Shown here piece after piece: positions 12,101 to 25,700 of a stretch of 64,000 nucleotides of DNA. The stretch lies in contig OX387202.1 in NCBI GenBank assembly GCA_947561715.1, positions 4,105,001-4,169,000 on the forward strand. The letters run 5' to 3'. Positions within the stretch are counted from its first letter, which is position 1, and each line of letters begins with the position of its first letter. A program made the position numbers and the translations under genes. The notes below the pieces were generated by a model, which was given only the letters and a program-made list of their open reading frames with translations, was not told the DNA's origin and ran no database searches. Origin of the DNA: Ascidia mentula (taxonomy: Eukaryota; Chordata; Ascidiacea; Phlebobranchia; Ascidiidae).

Positions 12101-12409
12101 TCATCGCACGCGAACCGGATGGTAAGACAAACGCGTATAGCGCACTCGATGCGTTTTGCCGATTTCACCTCCAGCCTCAAAGATCTCCAGCAGCGGGATC
12201 ATGGTATTACCAACAAAGCACGACTTTTCGATGTCTGTGTAGACGAATACCGCCGAAAAATCCGAGGAAACGTCGCACCGAGGCGCGCTCGTGTGCCGGC
12301 CTGACAGCAGCAGCTTCGGGAAGTGTTTGACCGAGATGTAGATGGAAGGTGGAAGGGTCGCGAACATCGCGTCTTTTTTCAATTTAGGGGCTGGTAATAT
12401 GTAACCCAC
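12101..12409 (-). pseudogene. Polinton late-protein remnant (fossil)
   Basis: The minus strand contains FVYTDIEKSCFVGNTMIPLL and, further on, a short segment with RYTRLSYHPVRV. From memory this resembles a conserved C-terminal region of a Polinton structural or late protein with a YxDI...VGDT..PLL pattern. I am not certain which protein this is. Fossil, partial. Confidence 0.45.
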
Positions 12410-12553
12410 TGAGCTGGTAAGGGCTCCCCACCGTGATAAGGGCTCCCCATCGCTAGGTTAAGCAAACTCATCACGACCACAGAATATATGAAGATAATCT
12501 GAAACACGAACACCACCTGTGATCGAGGTACGTCCCAGCCGAAAAATCACCAC

Positions 12554-13380
12554 TCAACGCTTCTTCTTGGGTCCTCTTCTAGACTCTCGTCCATCGATCC
12601 AGGTGTTAAACTGCTCGCCGTAATGTCGCCACTTCACCAGGTATTGTTTGACTTCACGCATTTTTCTCGTTCGCAAACGTTTCTTCACCACAAATGTATG
12701 TCTGTTTTCCACATGCTGTAATTCCTGCTCATAAAATGACCCCTTTACAATGTCACCGCTGTGATCACACACTTTGTAAGTCAGTGCGCGCCCACTACGC
12801 CGACTAAAAAACATCTGCTGACTCCACTGGGAAACATAGCCATATTTAATGCGAGCTGTGGCGAATGTAACGCGAACAGGTGCATCGATCGGAGGCGCAC
12901 AGGTATCCGGACATGACCGCTCTCCGTACAAATTATTCCAAACTTCTTCCTCGTTCGCATGACTGACCGCGACCGGGGTTATGCCAATGTTACGATGATG
13001 GCTAAGATTGTAACTCGCCAATCTTTGCAGCAGCACATCGATCAACTTTACACTGTCGACGCTCGTCAAATAGCGCCACACTCGATCCTTCAGCGTGCGA
13101 TTAAATCATTCCACGACCAACGCTTTTGTTTCCCGATTGTTTGTGACGTAAAATCGAATTCGATGCCTGGAAAGTTATTTCTGAAAGAAACCCCGTTTAA
13201 AAACTCACGACCCGCATCGGTTTGCAACTGATTCGGTCGACTGGAGAGCCAGCGCTTCGCACTAACATGGTTGACGCCCACAGCGGCACGCAGACGGTCC
13301 ACGCCGTCCAAGCTACCAGGATGAGCAGGATTAAGGTAAGCAGCACCTAAGTCTCTTGCCATCGCGCCAATGACTCACGT
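12554..13380 (-). pseudogene. Polinton integrase remnant (fossil)
   Basis: The minus strand shows an integrase core piece (LQTDAGREFLN), a C-terminal core segment (SYNLSHHRNIGITPVAV), a conserved GSFYEQELQHVEN block and a chromodomain-like end (YLVKWRHYGEQFNTWI). The FYEQELQ block followed by a chromodomain distinguishes Polinton-type integrases from those of LTR elements. It is close to, and on the same strand as, the ATPase remnant. Fossil, broken. Confidence 0.8.
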
Positions 13381-13419
13381 ACAATGTGCGAAGTGGAGGT
13401 GATCGGCGCCGGCTCAGAT

Positions 13420-13930
13420 CTTTTACCTTAACGCCTTGGGCGCGTTGTGGTCATTTAGTGCCACGAAAAATTCAGCCTCACCTGTCGGTTTCAAGTCTCG
13501 CAGTTCCCTTTTGCGCAACACACTGTGTATCAGGTCCTCGATATAACTATTAGCGATCGCGTTGTCATGCAATCGACTGCTTTCGATCGGTCGCGCCGTC
13601 AGCTGGGCTCGATTTATAGCCATTTCCATGGTTTTTTTCGTCTGCTCCTTGCTGATGACTCGATAGCACTGCAGGGCTTAACCATCAACCTTCACCTTTT
13701 CCTCATCAGACCTTGTGTCATTTAGGATATTCTATATTTCACGATCATATTGCGTTAAAACCCGCTCCACAGGTGTCATGGCAGCGGGTGCCCTGTCACG
13801 TATTGTCTTTGAAACATTGGGATCAACCAGAGCCATTTTTTGCACAAATTCCATTAGCGAGGATCGAATAAACAGCAGGGACCTCTGTTCCAATGAGAGG
13901 TCCCAAGAGTGCGGACAGGAATCCACCGCG
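13420..13930 (-). pseudogene. Polinton conserved small-protein remnant (fossil)
   Basis: The minus strand contains KMALVDPNVSKTIRD, then VERVLTQYDREIQNILND and SDEEKVKV. This pattern recalls a small conserved protein of Polintons with a KMxLVxP start and a short helical Leu/Asp-rich middle. Its role is unknown. The assignment rests mostly on position between the integrase and ATPase remnants. Fossil, broken. Confidence 0.4.
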
Positions 13931-14219
13931 TTGAATCAACTTCTACTTCCTTGCCGCTGTTGTCTTGTTCACCAATTTACACAGAGCGTGATTATGCCGC
14001 TGCGACTTCTGTCTATCGCGCTGGGTCAAATCAATGTTGCCTTTTAACAAGTTGTGGCTGCATTCTCAAATACACTTCAAGAGATCATGGCCGGCTGCTA
14101 TTTATGATCGCGCGCGCGTCTTTTTGTTCAGCCTTGCGGAACGTATTTAAAACAGGCGCGTGTTTGTCGAGACGACGGGACATTTCATAAGTTTTTCGGA
14201 ACGTAAGCGAACGAAGTTT

Positions 14220-14870
14220 CACCTTGAAACACTCCGGCTCGCATACGAAGCTTGTCAGGTGTTTCCTGTCGACAACAGAAATACCAAAAAAACGTGCGGA
14301 GATGACGTGGCGTCCATATTTGACTCTCGCACGGCATTCACGTGAGAGGGGAATACTTGTTTCGCGAGGTGTGTGATTTGGGAAGAATCTCGTGGATTCT
14401 TAAACATAACCAAATAATGCGCATTCAAACTGATTGTGCGATGTTCGCTGCCCTTAAGAAAGTTGTTCTGCACGATGCAAATTATACTCGTGTCTTTATG
14501 GTGACTGTCCTGTGTGAACAATCGCGAAACGGTCAAGTTATCACGTATCAAAAGGGTTCGCACGCCTGTCTCGTCAGAGGTATAGGAGCGCCCTGCGCGA
14601 ATTTAATGGTGTCAAGTAGGGTCTAGTACGCAGGCTACCATTGATCATAGTACAAAAAATCTGTTCTGGACGGGGCACGCTGAAATTTTCCTTTATTCTT
14701 AGCGCGACAAAACAAGTCTTTCCACTTCTGGTTGGTCCAGAATTAAGGCATGTAAACGGGAGCGCAAATTCCATGTTAGCGCAAAAACGAGGAACGCAAA
14801 TCGAATGAGTTTCAACGGTTGTCGCGTTTAAAATTTCACGCCCGTTACCCGCACACGACAATGTCAAACT
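14220..14870 (-). pseudogene. Polinton packaging ATPase remnant (fossil)
   Basis: The minus strand carries a P-loop region (PFTCLNSGPTRSGKT) and a distinctive C-terminal block (EHRTISLNAHYLVMFKNPRD, then QITHLAKQVFP). Together these match the FtsK/HerA (A32-like) ATPase of Polintons and adintoviruses, which drives genome packaging. The match in the C-terminal block is strong by eye. Fossil, broken. Confidence 0.8.
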
Positions 14871-14900
14871 TACAATGGTACGAATAGGTAATTGAGCCCA

Positions 14901-15137
14901 ATTATACCAACATGAATTTAAAACGCAATGCCAAAAAAACCCACACCGAGATCAGTTTCAAAATCGATACGCGAAATAATTTTCACCGAATGGCATAATT
15001 TACGCAAGCGACATCAAAAACATTGACGAATCACATTTTCATTGCCACTGAGCGGCGAACATAATTCACGCAATTATTTAACTCGCCCGCATGCACGCAA
15101 TCTTAGTAATGACATTAATCACGATGCCGCTTAGATG
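14901..15137. other. No recognisable feature
   Basis: AT-rich sequence after the ATPase remnant. Nothing coding or repetitive is visible. It may be a decayed end of the Polinton. Confidence 0.35.
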
Positions 15138-15642
15138 TCGTCCGAATCATACAGAAAGCTATTCAAGCCATTAAAACGATTTAGCTTTACAATGGCGGAG
15201 ATCAAACAAGCTTAGGAACACAGAGACGAATTACGATGTTATCGGAAATAAACCCACAAAACAGCATACTGCCAGGCGCGAAGCTAAGTTCACGGTACAT
15301 ATTGCCGCAAGCTGCATGAAACATAGGAAAACAGCATCGGAAATACAACAGGACTTTGGTAAGAAAATGTCTGTTTGATTTTAAGGGGCGGGGCATAATT
15401 AACACCCCTCTGTGATTGTGTATTGCGAGTGACCTGTACATTGTGAAACATACATATGGCCCAACATTGGAGGGATAAAAACAACTCGCAGAAACCATAT
15501 GTACAGCTCTCGACAAAATCATGACGCAATTAGTCATCGTGATGATGTCATTAAAATCATGACGCGGTTTTGACCTTTCCCGAATCATACAGGAAGCAAT
15601 TCAAGTGCCATTAAAACGATTTTTCTTTGCCATGGCCGCCGA
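15138..15642. repeat. Repeat unit flanked by about 63-bp direct repeats
   Basis: About 63 bp beginning ccgaatcatacag and including attaaaacgattt occurs at 15138-15200 and again at 15578-15642 in the same orientation, with small differences. The sequence between them contains the inverted copy of the dispersed repeat seen at 5893-6137. This could be a small element with terminal direct repeats or a partial tandem duplication with a 440-bp period. Confidence 0.55.
15230..15455 (-). repeat. Dispersed repeat, copy 2 (inverted relative to copy 1)
   Basis: Read on the minus strand, this segment matches 5893-6137 from ggccatatgtatg through cactcgcaatacacaatc to tttatttccgat. One 12-bp block present in copy 1 is absent here. 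The homology stops sharply at both ends. Confidence 0.7.
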
Positions 15643-16718
15643 GACGAAAACGGCTAACAACTCGACCGACAAAGGTCAGACCGGGGTCACAACTAAAAAT
15701 AGAGTCTCTCTGTCTGCGCTCTCGTTTCGGTTCAGGGAGAATTTAACGTACTCCCAACCAAGACCGGAAAACAGAGAGTACCTGTGAGTATCTCCCTAAG
15801 ACATGAGATTCCCTCCTCTGACACGTATATACTACTAATTTCAATACTGTGTTCGTACTCGGAATGAAGCGTCGGCAACTGTAGTGGAGGATATTAGAAA
15901 ACATCGTCCTGACTCCAAGTGTTAACAAACATTTATCTATAAGTGTATTACGCACTGAACGCATGGGTAGGGAATCCTGTTAATTTCTCAAGGCGTCTTA
16001 GCCTCAACGTTGACCTTAACTCAGTACAAGATTGACGATCGACTGATCACCGACCATCGCTTTTTATTTGATCTTGATTGGATCGAACTGCCATGAGTTC
16101 AAAATATTTTAAATTCCTTGACCACGTGGTCAAGTATACTTGCCGCGCAAAGTGACTTTTACACTAAAGTACGTGAGCTTTTCTCATAAAATCTACGATG
16201 GTTGCCATAAAAGTTACTTCACCCGTGTCTACGTTGTGAGACCGGACAGCGAAATACGGCAAACCACGTGCATCCTTATGGAGGTAATTGTTCTCTTGAT
16301 CTGCCTTGGCGTATTCGACGGTGCTGAAATTTCGGACTTAAATCGGAAGCCAAATACGTGAAGCGAGCTTGGGGCGTTTTGTTAATTTCACTCCATGCTC
16401 TGACAATCTCCAGCAACAGAGCCAATAATCTGCTCCGGCCGCGGCACGACAAGACTTTCCTTTGTTAGACGCGCGACTAAATAAATCCTTTCACTCTCAA
16501 CGTAATCAGATCGACAAACAATTACAACAAAATCAATCACAACATTCTAAAATTTACACCGAAATTAACTACAGAGGTAATAAAAATCCCGCGGTAAAAC
16601 GAGTGGGATTATTCCGCAGAAGGATGAAATTTCACTCGTATGACGTCAGAGATATTAACAGGACGTAGTTTCCCTCATGGCACATAACGCAATGCTCGTA
16701 AATTCGAACGGTTTTTTC
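15643..16718. other. No recognisable gene; left flank of satellite
   Basis: No reliable coding region, terminal repeat or RNA gene is visible. Short open frames (for example at 16462-16668, plus, Gln/Asn-rich then basic) have no recognisable motif. The last 75 bp lead directly into the satellite array. Confidence 0.4.
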
Positions 16719-19700
16719 TATTGAAACGCCTATTCGTTGGCCACTTTCAAGCCAATGCACTTAAATCAAAACGGTTATTACTGTCCGATTTTGAGTAGAC
16801 GGTAGTATCACGTTTCAAAATTTAAGAAAATTTCAAGTTAAAACAAACAAATGACAGCCCGTTAACCTGTTTGTTGTTTGGTCACGACCGACCATTGCCA
16901 CGAGGCATGGAAAGCAGCGTATTGAAACGCCTATTCGTTGGCCACTTTCAAGCTAATGCACTTAAATCAAAACGGTTATTACTGTCCGATTTTCAGTAGA
17001 CGGTAGTATCACGTTTCAAAATTTAAGAAAATTTCAAGTTAAAACAAACAAATGACAGCCTGTTAACCTGTTTGTTGTTTGGTCACGACCGACCATTGCC
17101 ACGAGGCATGGAAAGCAGCGTATTGAAACGCCTATTCGTTGGCCACTTTCAAGCTAATGCACAAAAATCAAAACGGTTTTTACTGTCCGATTGTGAATAG
17201 ACTGTAGTATCACGATGTAAAATCTGAGTAAATTTCAAGTTAAGACATACAAATGACAGTCAGCTAACTTGTTTGTTGTTTGGTCACGACCGACCGCCGC
17301 CACGCCGCATGGAAAGCAGCGTATTGAAACGCCTATTCGGTGGCCACTTTCAAGCCAATGCACTTAAATCAAAACGGTTTTTACAGTCCGATTTTGAATA
17401 GGCAGTAGTATCACGATGCACAATCTGCGTAAATTTTAAGGTAAGACAAGCAAATGACAGCCTTTTAACATGTTTGCTGTTTGGTCACGACCTACCGTCG
17501 CCACGCCGCATGGAAAGCAGCGTATTGAAACGCCTATTCGTTGGTCACTTTCAAGCCAATGCACTTAAATTAAAACGGTTTTTACAGTCCGATTTTGGAT
17601 AGACGTTAGTATCACGTTGCACAATTTGAGTGAATTTCAAGTTAAGACAAACAAATGACAGTCTGCTAACGTGTTTGTTGTTTGGTCACGACCGACCGAC
17701 GCCACGCCGCATGGAAAGCAGCGTATTGAAACGCCTATTCGTTGGCCACTTTCCAGCCAATGCACTTCAATTAAAACGGTTTTTACAGTCCGATTTTGAA
17801 TAGACGTTAGTATCACGTTGTAAAATTTGAGTCAATTTCAAGTTAAGAAATACAAATGACAGTCAGCTAACTTGTTTGTTGTTTGGCCACGACCGACCGC
17901 AGCCACGCCGCATGGAAAGCAGTGTATTGAAACGCCTATTCGTTGGCCACTTTCAAACCAATGCACTCAAATCAAAACGGTTTTTACTGTCCGATTGTGA
18001 ATAGACTGTAGTATCACGATGTAAAATCTGAGTATATTTCAAGTAAAAACAAACAAATGACAGCCTGTTAACCTGTTTGCTGTTTGGTCACGACCGACCG
18101 TAGCTACGCCGCATGGAAAGCAGCGTATTGAAACGCCTATTCGTTGGCTACATTCCAGCCGATGCACTTAAATTAAAACGGTTTTTACAGTCCGATTTTG
18201 AATAGAAGGTAGTATCACGTTTCAAATTTTAAGTAAATTTCAAGTCAAAACAAACAAATGACAGCCTGATAACTTGTTTGTTGTTTGGTCACGACCGACC
18301 GCCGCCACGCCGCATGGAAAGCAGCGTATTGAAACGCCTATTCGTTGGCCACATTCAAGCCAATGCACAAAAATCAAAACGGTTTTTACTGTCCGATTGT
18401 GAATAGACTGTAGTATCACGATGTAAAATCTGAGTATATTTCAAGTCAAAAAAAACAAATGACAGTCTGCTAACGTGTTTGTTGTTTGGTCACGACCGAC
18501 CGTAGCTACGCCGCGTGGAAAGCAGCATATTGAAACGCCTATTCGTTGGCTACTTTTCAGCCAATGCACTTAAATTAAAACGGTTTTTACAGTCCGATTT
18601 TGAATAGAAGGTAGTATCACGATTCAAAATTTAAGTAAATTTCAAGTTAAAACAAACAAATGACAGCCTGTTGACTTGTTTGTTGTTTGGTCACGACCCA
18701 CCGTAGCTACGCCGCATGGAAAGCAGCGTATTGAAACGCCTATTCGTTGGCCACTTTCCAGCCAATGCACAGAAATTAAAACGGTTTTTACAGTCCGATT
18801 TTGATTAGACGGTAGTATCACGTTGCAAAATTTAAGTAAATTTCAAGTTAAAACAAACAAATGACAGCCTGTTAACCTGTTTGTTGTTTGGTCACGACTG
18901 ACCATCGCCACGAGGCATGGAAAGCAGCGTATTGAAACGCCTATTCGTTGGCCACTTTCCAGCCAATGCACTTCAATTAAAACGGTTTTTACAGTCCGAT
19001 TTTGAATAGACGTTAGTATCACGTTGTAAAATTTGAGTCAATTTCAAGTTAAGAAATACAAATGACAGTCAGCTAACTTGTTTGTTGTTTGGCCACGACC
19101 GACCGCAGCCACGCCGCATGGAAAGCAGTGTATTGAAACGCCTATTCGTTGGCCACTTTCAAACCAATGCACTCAAATCAAAACGGTTTTTACTGTCCGA
19201 TTGTGAATAGACTGTAGTATCACGATGTAAAATCTGAGTATATTTCAAGTAAAAACAAACAAATGACAGCCTGTTAACCTGTTTGCTGTTTGGTCACGAC
19301 CGACCGTAGCTACGCCGCATGGAAAGCAGCGTATTGAAACGCCTATTCGTTGGCTACATTCCAGCCGATGCACTTAAATTAAAACGGTTTTTACAGTCCG
19401 ATTTTGAATAGAAGGTAGTATCACGTTTCAAATTTTAAGTAAATTTCAAGTCAAAACAAACAAATGACAGCCTGATAACTTGTTTGTTGTTTGGTCACGA
19501 CCGACCGCCGCCACGCCGCATGGAAAGCAGCGTATTGAAACGCCTATTCGTTGGCCACATTCAAGCCAATGCACAAAAATCAAAACGGTTTTTACTGTCC
19601 GATTGTGAATAGACTGTAGTATCACGATGTAAAATCTGAGTATATTTCAAGTCAAAAAAAACAAATGACAGTCTGCTAACGTGTTTGTTGTTTGGTCACG

Positions 19701-22700
19701 ACCGACCGTAGCTACGCCGCGTGGAAAGCAGCATATTGAAACGCCTATTCGTTGGCTACTTTTCAGCCAATGCACTTAAATTAAAACGGTTTTTACAGTC
19801 CGATTTTGAATAGAAGGTAGTATCACGATTCAAAATTTAAGTAAATTTCAAGTTAAAACAAACAAATGACAGCCTGTTGACTTGTTTGTTGTTTGGTCAC
19901 GACCCACCGTAGCTACGCCGCATGGAAAGCAGCGTATTGAAACGCCTATTCGTTGGCCACTTTCCAGCCAATGCACAGAAATTAAAACGGTTTTTACAGT
20001 CCGATTTTGATTAGACGGTAGTATCACGTTGCAAAATTTAAGTAAATTTCAAGTTAAAACAAACAAATGACAGCCTGTTAACCTGTTTGTTGTTTGGTCA
20101 CGACTGACCATCGCCACGAGGCATGGAAAGCAGCGTATTGAAACGCCTATTCGTTGGCCACTTTCAAGCCAATGCACTTAAATCAAAACGGTTTTTACAG
20201 TCCGATTTTGAATAGGCAGTAGTATCACGATGCACAATCTAAGTAAATTTAAAGGTAAGACAAACAAATGACAGTCTGCTAACATGTTTGCTGTTTGGTC
20301 ACGACCGACCGTCGCCACGCCGCATGGAAAGCAGCGTATTGAAACGCCTATTCGTTGGCCACTTTCAAGCCAATGCTCTTAAATTAGAACGGTTTTTACA
20401 GTCAGATTTTGAATAGACGTTAGTATCACGTTGCAAAATTTGAGTAAATTTCAAGTTAAAACAAACAAATTACAGCCTGTTAACATGTTTGTTGTTTGGC
20501 CACGACCGACCATCGCCACGCCGCATGGAAAGCAACGTATTGAAACGCCTATTCGTTGGCCACAATCAAGCCAATGCACTTAAATTAAAACGGTTTTTAC
20601 AGTCCGATTTTGAATAGAAGGTAGTATCACGTTTCAAATTTTAAGTAAATTTCAAATCAAAACAAACAAATGACAGCCTGATAACTTGTTTGTTGTTTGG
20701 TCACGACCGACCGTAGCTACGCCGCATGGAAAGCAGCGTATTGAAACGCCTATTCGTTGGCTACATTCCAGCCGATGCACTTAAATTAAAACGGTTTTTA
20801 CAGTCCGATTTTGAATAGAAGGTAGTATCACGTTTCAAATTTTAAGTAAATTTCAAGTCAAAACAAACAAATGACAGCCTGATAACTTGTTTGTTGTTTG
20901 GTCACGACCGACCGCCGCCACTCCGCATGGAAAGCAGCGTATTGAAACGCCTATTCGTTGGCCACATTCAAGCCAATGCACAAAAATCAAAACGGTTTTT
21001 ACTGTCCGATTGTGAATAGACTGTAGTATCACGATGTAAAATCTGAGTATATTTCAAGTCAAAACAAACAAATGACAGTCTGCTAACGTGTTTGTTGTTT
21101 GGTCACGACCGACCGTAGCTACGCCGCGTGGAAAGCAGCATATTGAAACGCCTATTCGTTGGCTACATTTCAGCCAATGCACTTAAATAAAAACGGTTTT
21201 TACAGTCCGATTTTGAATAGAAGGTATTATCACGATTCAAAATTTATGTAAATTTCAAGTTAAAACAAACAAATGACAGCCTGTTAACTTGTTTGTTGTT
21301 CGGTCACGACCCACCGTAGCTACGCCGCATGGAAAGCAGCGTATTGAAACGCCTATTCGTTGGCCACTTTCCAGCCAATGCACAGAAATTAAAACGGTTT
21401 TTACAGTCCGATTTTGATTAGACGGTAGTATCACGTTGCAAAATTTAAGTAAATTTCAAGTTAAAACAAACAAATGACAGCCTGTTAACCTGTTTGTTGT
21501 TTGGTCACGACTGACCATCGCCACGAGGCATGGAAGGCAGCGTATTGAAACTCCTATTCGTTGGCCACTTTCAAACCAATGCACTCAAATCAAAACGGTT
21601 TTTACTGTCCGATTGTGAATAGACTGTAGTATCACGATGTAAAATCTGAGTATATTTCAAGTAAAAACAAACAAATGACAGCCTGTTAACCTGTTTGCTG
21701 TTTGGTCACGACCGACCGTAGCTACGCCGCATGGAAAGCAGCGTATTGAAACGCCTATTCGTTGGCTACATTCCAGCCGATGCACTTAAATTAAAACGGT
21801 TTTTACAGTCCGATTTTGAATAGAAGGTAGTATCACGTTTCAAATTTTAAGTAAATTTCAAGTCAAAACAAACAAATGACAGCCTGATAACTTGTTTGTT
21901 GTTTGGTCACGACCGACCGCCGCCACGCCGCATGGAAAGCAGCGTATTGAAACGCCTATTCGTTGGCCACATTCAAGCCAATGCACAAAAATCAAAACGG
22001 TTTTTACTGTCCGATTGTGAATAGACTGTAGTATCACGATGTAAAATCTGAGTATATTTCAAGTCAAAAAAAACAAATGACAGTCTGCTAACGTGTTTGT
22101 TGTTTGGTCACGACCGACCGTAGCTACGCCGCGTGGAAAGCAGCATATTGAAACGCCTATTCGTTGGCTACTTTTCAGCCAATGCACTTAAATTAAAACG
22201 GTTTTTACAGTCCGATTTTGAATAGAAGGTAGTATCACGATTCAAAATTTAAGTAAATTTCAAGTTAAAACAATCAAATGACAGCCTGTTGACTTGTTTG
22301 TTGTTTGGTCACGACCCACCGTAGCTACGCCGCATGGAAAGCAGCGTATTGAAACGCCTATTCGTTGGCCACTTTCCAGCCAATGCACAGAAATTAAAAC
22401 GGTTTTTACAGTCCGATTTTGATTAGACGGTAGTATCACGTTGCAAAATTTAAGTAAATTTCAAGTTAAAACAAACAAATGACAGCCTGTTAACCTGTTT
22501 GTTGTTTGGTCACGACTGACCATCGCCACGAGGCATGGAAAGCAGCGTATTGAAACGCCTATTCGTTGGCCACTTTCAAGCCAATGCACTTAAATCAAAA
22601 CGGTTTTTACAGTCCGATTTTGAATAGGCAGTAGTATCACGATGCACAATCTAAGTAAATTTAAAGGTAAGACAAACAAATGACAGTCTGCTAACATGTT

Positions 22701-25700
22701 TGCTGTTTGGTCACGACCGACCGTCGCCACGCCGCATGGAAAGCAGCGTATTGAAACGCCTATTCGTTGGCCACTTTCAAGCCAATGCTCTTAAATTAGA
22801 ACGGTTTTTACAGTCAGATTTTGAATAGACGTTAGTATCACGTTGCAAAATTTGAGTAAATTTCAAGTTAAAACAAACAAATTACAGCCTGTTAACATGT
22901 TTGTTGTTTGGCCACGACCGACCATCGCCACGCCGCATGGAAAGCAACGTATTGAAACGCCTATTCGTTGGCCACAATCAAGCCAATGCACTTAAATTAA
23001 AACGGTTTTTACAGTCCGATTTTGAATAGAAGGTAGTATCACGTTTCAAATTTTAAGTAAATTTCAAATCAAAACAAACAAATGACAGCCTGATAACTTG
23101 TTTGTTGTTTGGTCACGACCGACCGTAGCTACGCCGCATGGAAAGCAGCGTATTGAAACGCCTATTCGTTGGCTACATTCCAGCCGATGCACTTAAATTA
23201 AAACGGTTTTTACAGTCCGATTTTGAATAGAAGGTAGTATCACGTTTCAAATTTTAAGTAAATTTCAAGTCAAAACAAACAAATGACAGCCTGATAACTT
23301 GTTTGTTGTTTGGTCACGACCGACCGCCGCCACTCCGCATGGAAAGCAGCGTATTGAAACGCCTATTCGTTGGCCACATTCAAGCCAATGCACAAAAATC
23401 AAAACGGTTTTTACTGTCCGATTGTGAATAGACTGTAGTATCACGATGTAAAATCTGAGTATATTTCAAGTCAAAACAAACAAATGACAGTCTGCTAACG
23501 TGTTTGTTGTTTGGTCACGACCGACCGTAGCTACGCCGCGTGGAAAGCAGCATATTGAAACGCCTATTCGTTGGCTACATTTCAGCCAATGCATTTAAAT
23601 TAAAACGGTTTTTACAGTCCGATTTTGAATAGAAGGTATTATCACGATTCAAAATTTATGTAAATTTCAAGTTAAAACAAACAAATGACAGCCTGTTAAC
23701 TTGTTTGTTGTTCGGTCACGACCCACCGTAGCTACGCCGCATGGAAAGCAGCGTATTGAAACGCCTATTCGTTGGCCACTTTCCAGCCAATGCACAGAAA
23801 TTAAAACGGTTTTTACAGTCCGATTTTCAGTAGAAGGTATTATCACGATTCAAAATTTATGTAAATTTCAAGTTAAAACAAACAAATGACAGCCTGTTAA
23901 CTTGTTTGTTGTTCGGTCACGACCCACCGTAGCTACGCCGCATGGAAAGCAGCGTATTGAAACGCCTATTCGTTGGCCACTTTCCAGCCAATGCACAGAA
24001 ATTAAAACGGTTTTTACAGTCCGATTTTCAGTAGAAGGTATTATCACGATTCAAAATTTATGTAAATTTCAAGTTAAAACAAACAAATGACAGCCTGTTA
24101 ACTTGTTTGTTGTTCGGTCACGACCCACCGTAGCTACGCCGCATGGAAAGCAGCGTATTGAAACGCCTATTCGTTGGCCACTTTCCAGCCAATGCACAGA
24201 AATTAAAACGGTTTTTACAGTCCGATTTTGATTAGACGGTAGTATCACGTTGCAAAATTTAAGTAAATTTCAAGTTAAAACAAACAAATGACAGCCTGTT
24301 AACCTGTTTGTTGTTTGGTCACGACTGACCATCGCCACGAGGCATGGAAGGCAGCGTATTGAAACGCCTATTCGTTGGCCACTTTCAAGCCAATGCACTT
24401 AAATCAAAACGGTTTTTTCAGTCCGATTTTGAATAGGCAGTAGTATCACGATGCACGATCTAAGTAAATTTAAAGGTAAGACAAACAAATAACAGTCTGC
24501 TAACATGTTTGCTGTTTGGTCACGACCGACCGTCGCCACGCCGCATGGAAAGCAGCGTTTTGAAACGCCTATTCGTTGGCTACATTCCAGCCGATGCACT
24601 TAAATTAAAACGGTTTTTACAGTCCGATTTTGAGTAGACGGTAGTATCACGTTTCAAATTTTAAGTAAATTTCAAGTCAAAACAAACAAATGACAGCCTG
24701 ATAACTTGTTTGTTGTTTGGTCACGACCGACCGCCGCCACGCCGCATGGAAAGCAGCGTATTGAAACGCCTATTCGTTGGCCACATTCAAGCCAATGCAC
24801 AAAAATCAAAACGGTTTTTACTGTCCGATTGTGAATAGACTGTAGTATCACGATGTAAAATCTGAGTATATTTCAAGTCAAAACAAACAAATGACAGTCT
24901 GCTAACGTGTTTGTTGTTTGGTCACGACCGACCGTAGCTACGCCGCATGGAAAGCAGCGTTTTGAAACGCCTATTCGTTGGCTACATTCCAGCCGATGCA
25001 CTTAAATTAAAACGGTTTTTACAGTCCGATTTTGAGTAGACGGTAGTATCACGTTTCAAATTTTAAGTAAATTTCAAGTCAAAACAAACAAATGACAGCC
25101 TGATAACTTGTTTGTTGTTTGGTCACGACCGACCGCCGCCACGCCGCATGGAAAGCAGCGTATTGAAACGCCTATTCGTTGGCCACATTCAAGCCAATGC
25201 ACAAAAATCAAAACGGTTTTTACAGTCCGATTGTGAATAGTCTGTAGTATCACGATGTAAAATCTGAGTATATTTCAAGTCAAAACAAACAAATGACAGT
25301 CTGCTAACTTGTTTGTTGTTTGGTCACGACCGACCGTAGCTACGCCGCGTGGAAAGCAGCATATTGAAACGCCTATTCGTTGGCTACTTTTCAGCCAATG
25401 CACTTAAATTAAAACGGTTTTTACAGTCCGATTTTGAATAGAAGGTAGTATCACGATTCAAAATTTAAGTAAATTTCAAGTTAAAACAAACAAATGACAG
25501 CCTGTTAACTTGTTTGTTGTTTGGTCACGAACCACCGTAGCTACGCCGCATGGAAAGCAGCGTATTGAAACGCCTATTCGTTGGCCACTTTCCAGCCAAT
25601 GCACAGAAATTAAAACGGTTTTTACTCTCCGATTTTGATTAGACGGTAGTATCACGTTGCAAAATTTAAGTAAATTTCAAGTTAAAACAAACAAATGACA

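Larger units (their letters stand above)
11600..14900 (-). mobile_element. Polinton/Maverick element (badly decayed fossil)
   Basis: Four minus-strand protein remnants typical of Polintons lie together: a minor-capsid-like protein, a late protein, an integrase with a C-terminal chromodomain-like segment, and an FtsK/A32-type packaging ATPase. The gene content and clustering are specific to Polintons and related adintoviruses. I did not find DNA polymerase B, a convincing major capsid protein or terminal inverted repeats, so both ends are uncertain and the element may extend to about 9.4 or 16.6 kb. It is heavily broken, with many interruptions, and old. Confidence 0.75.
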
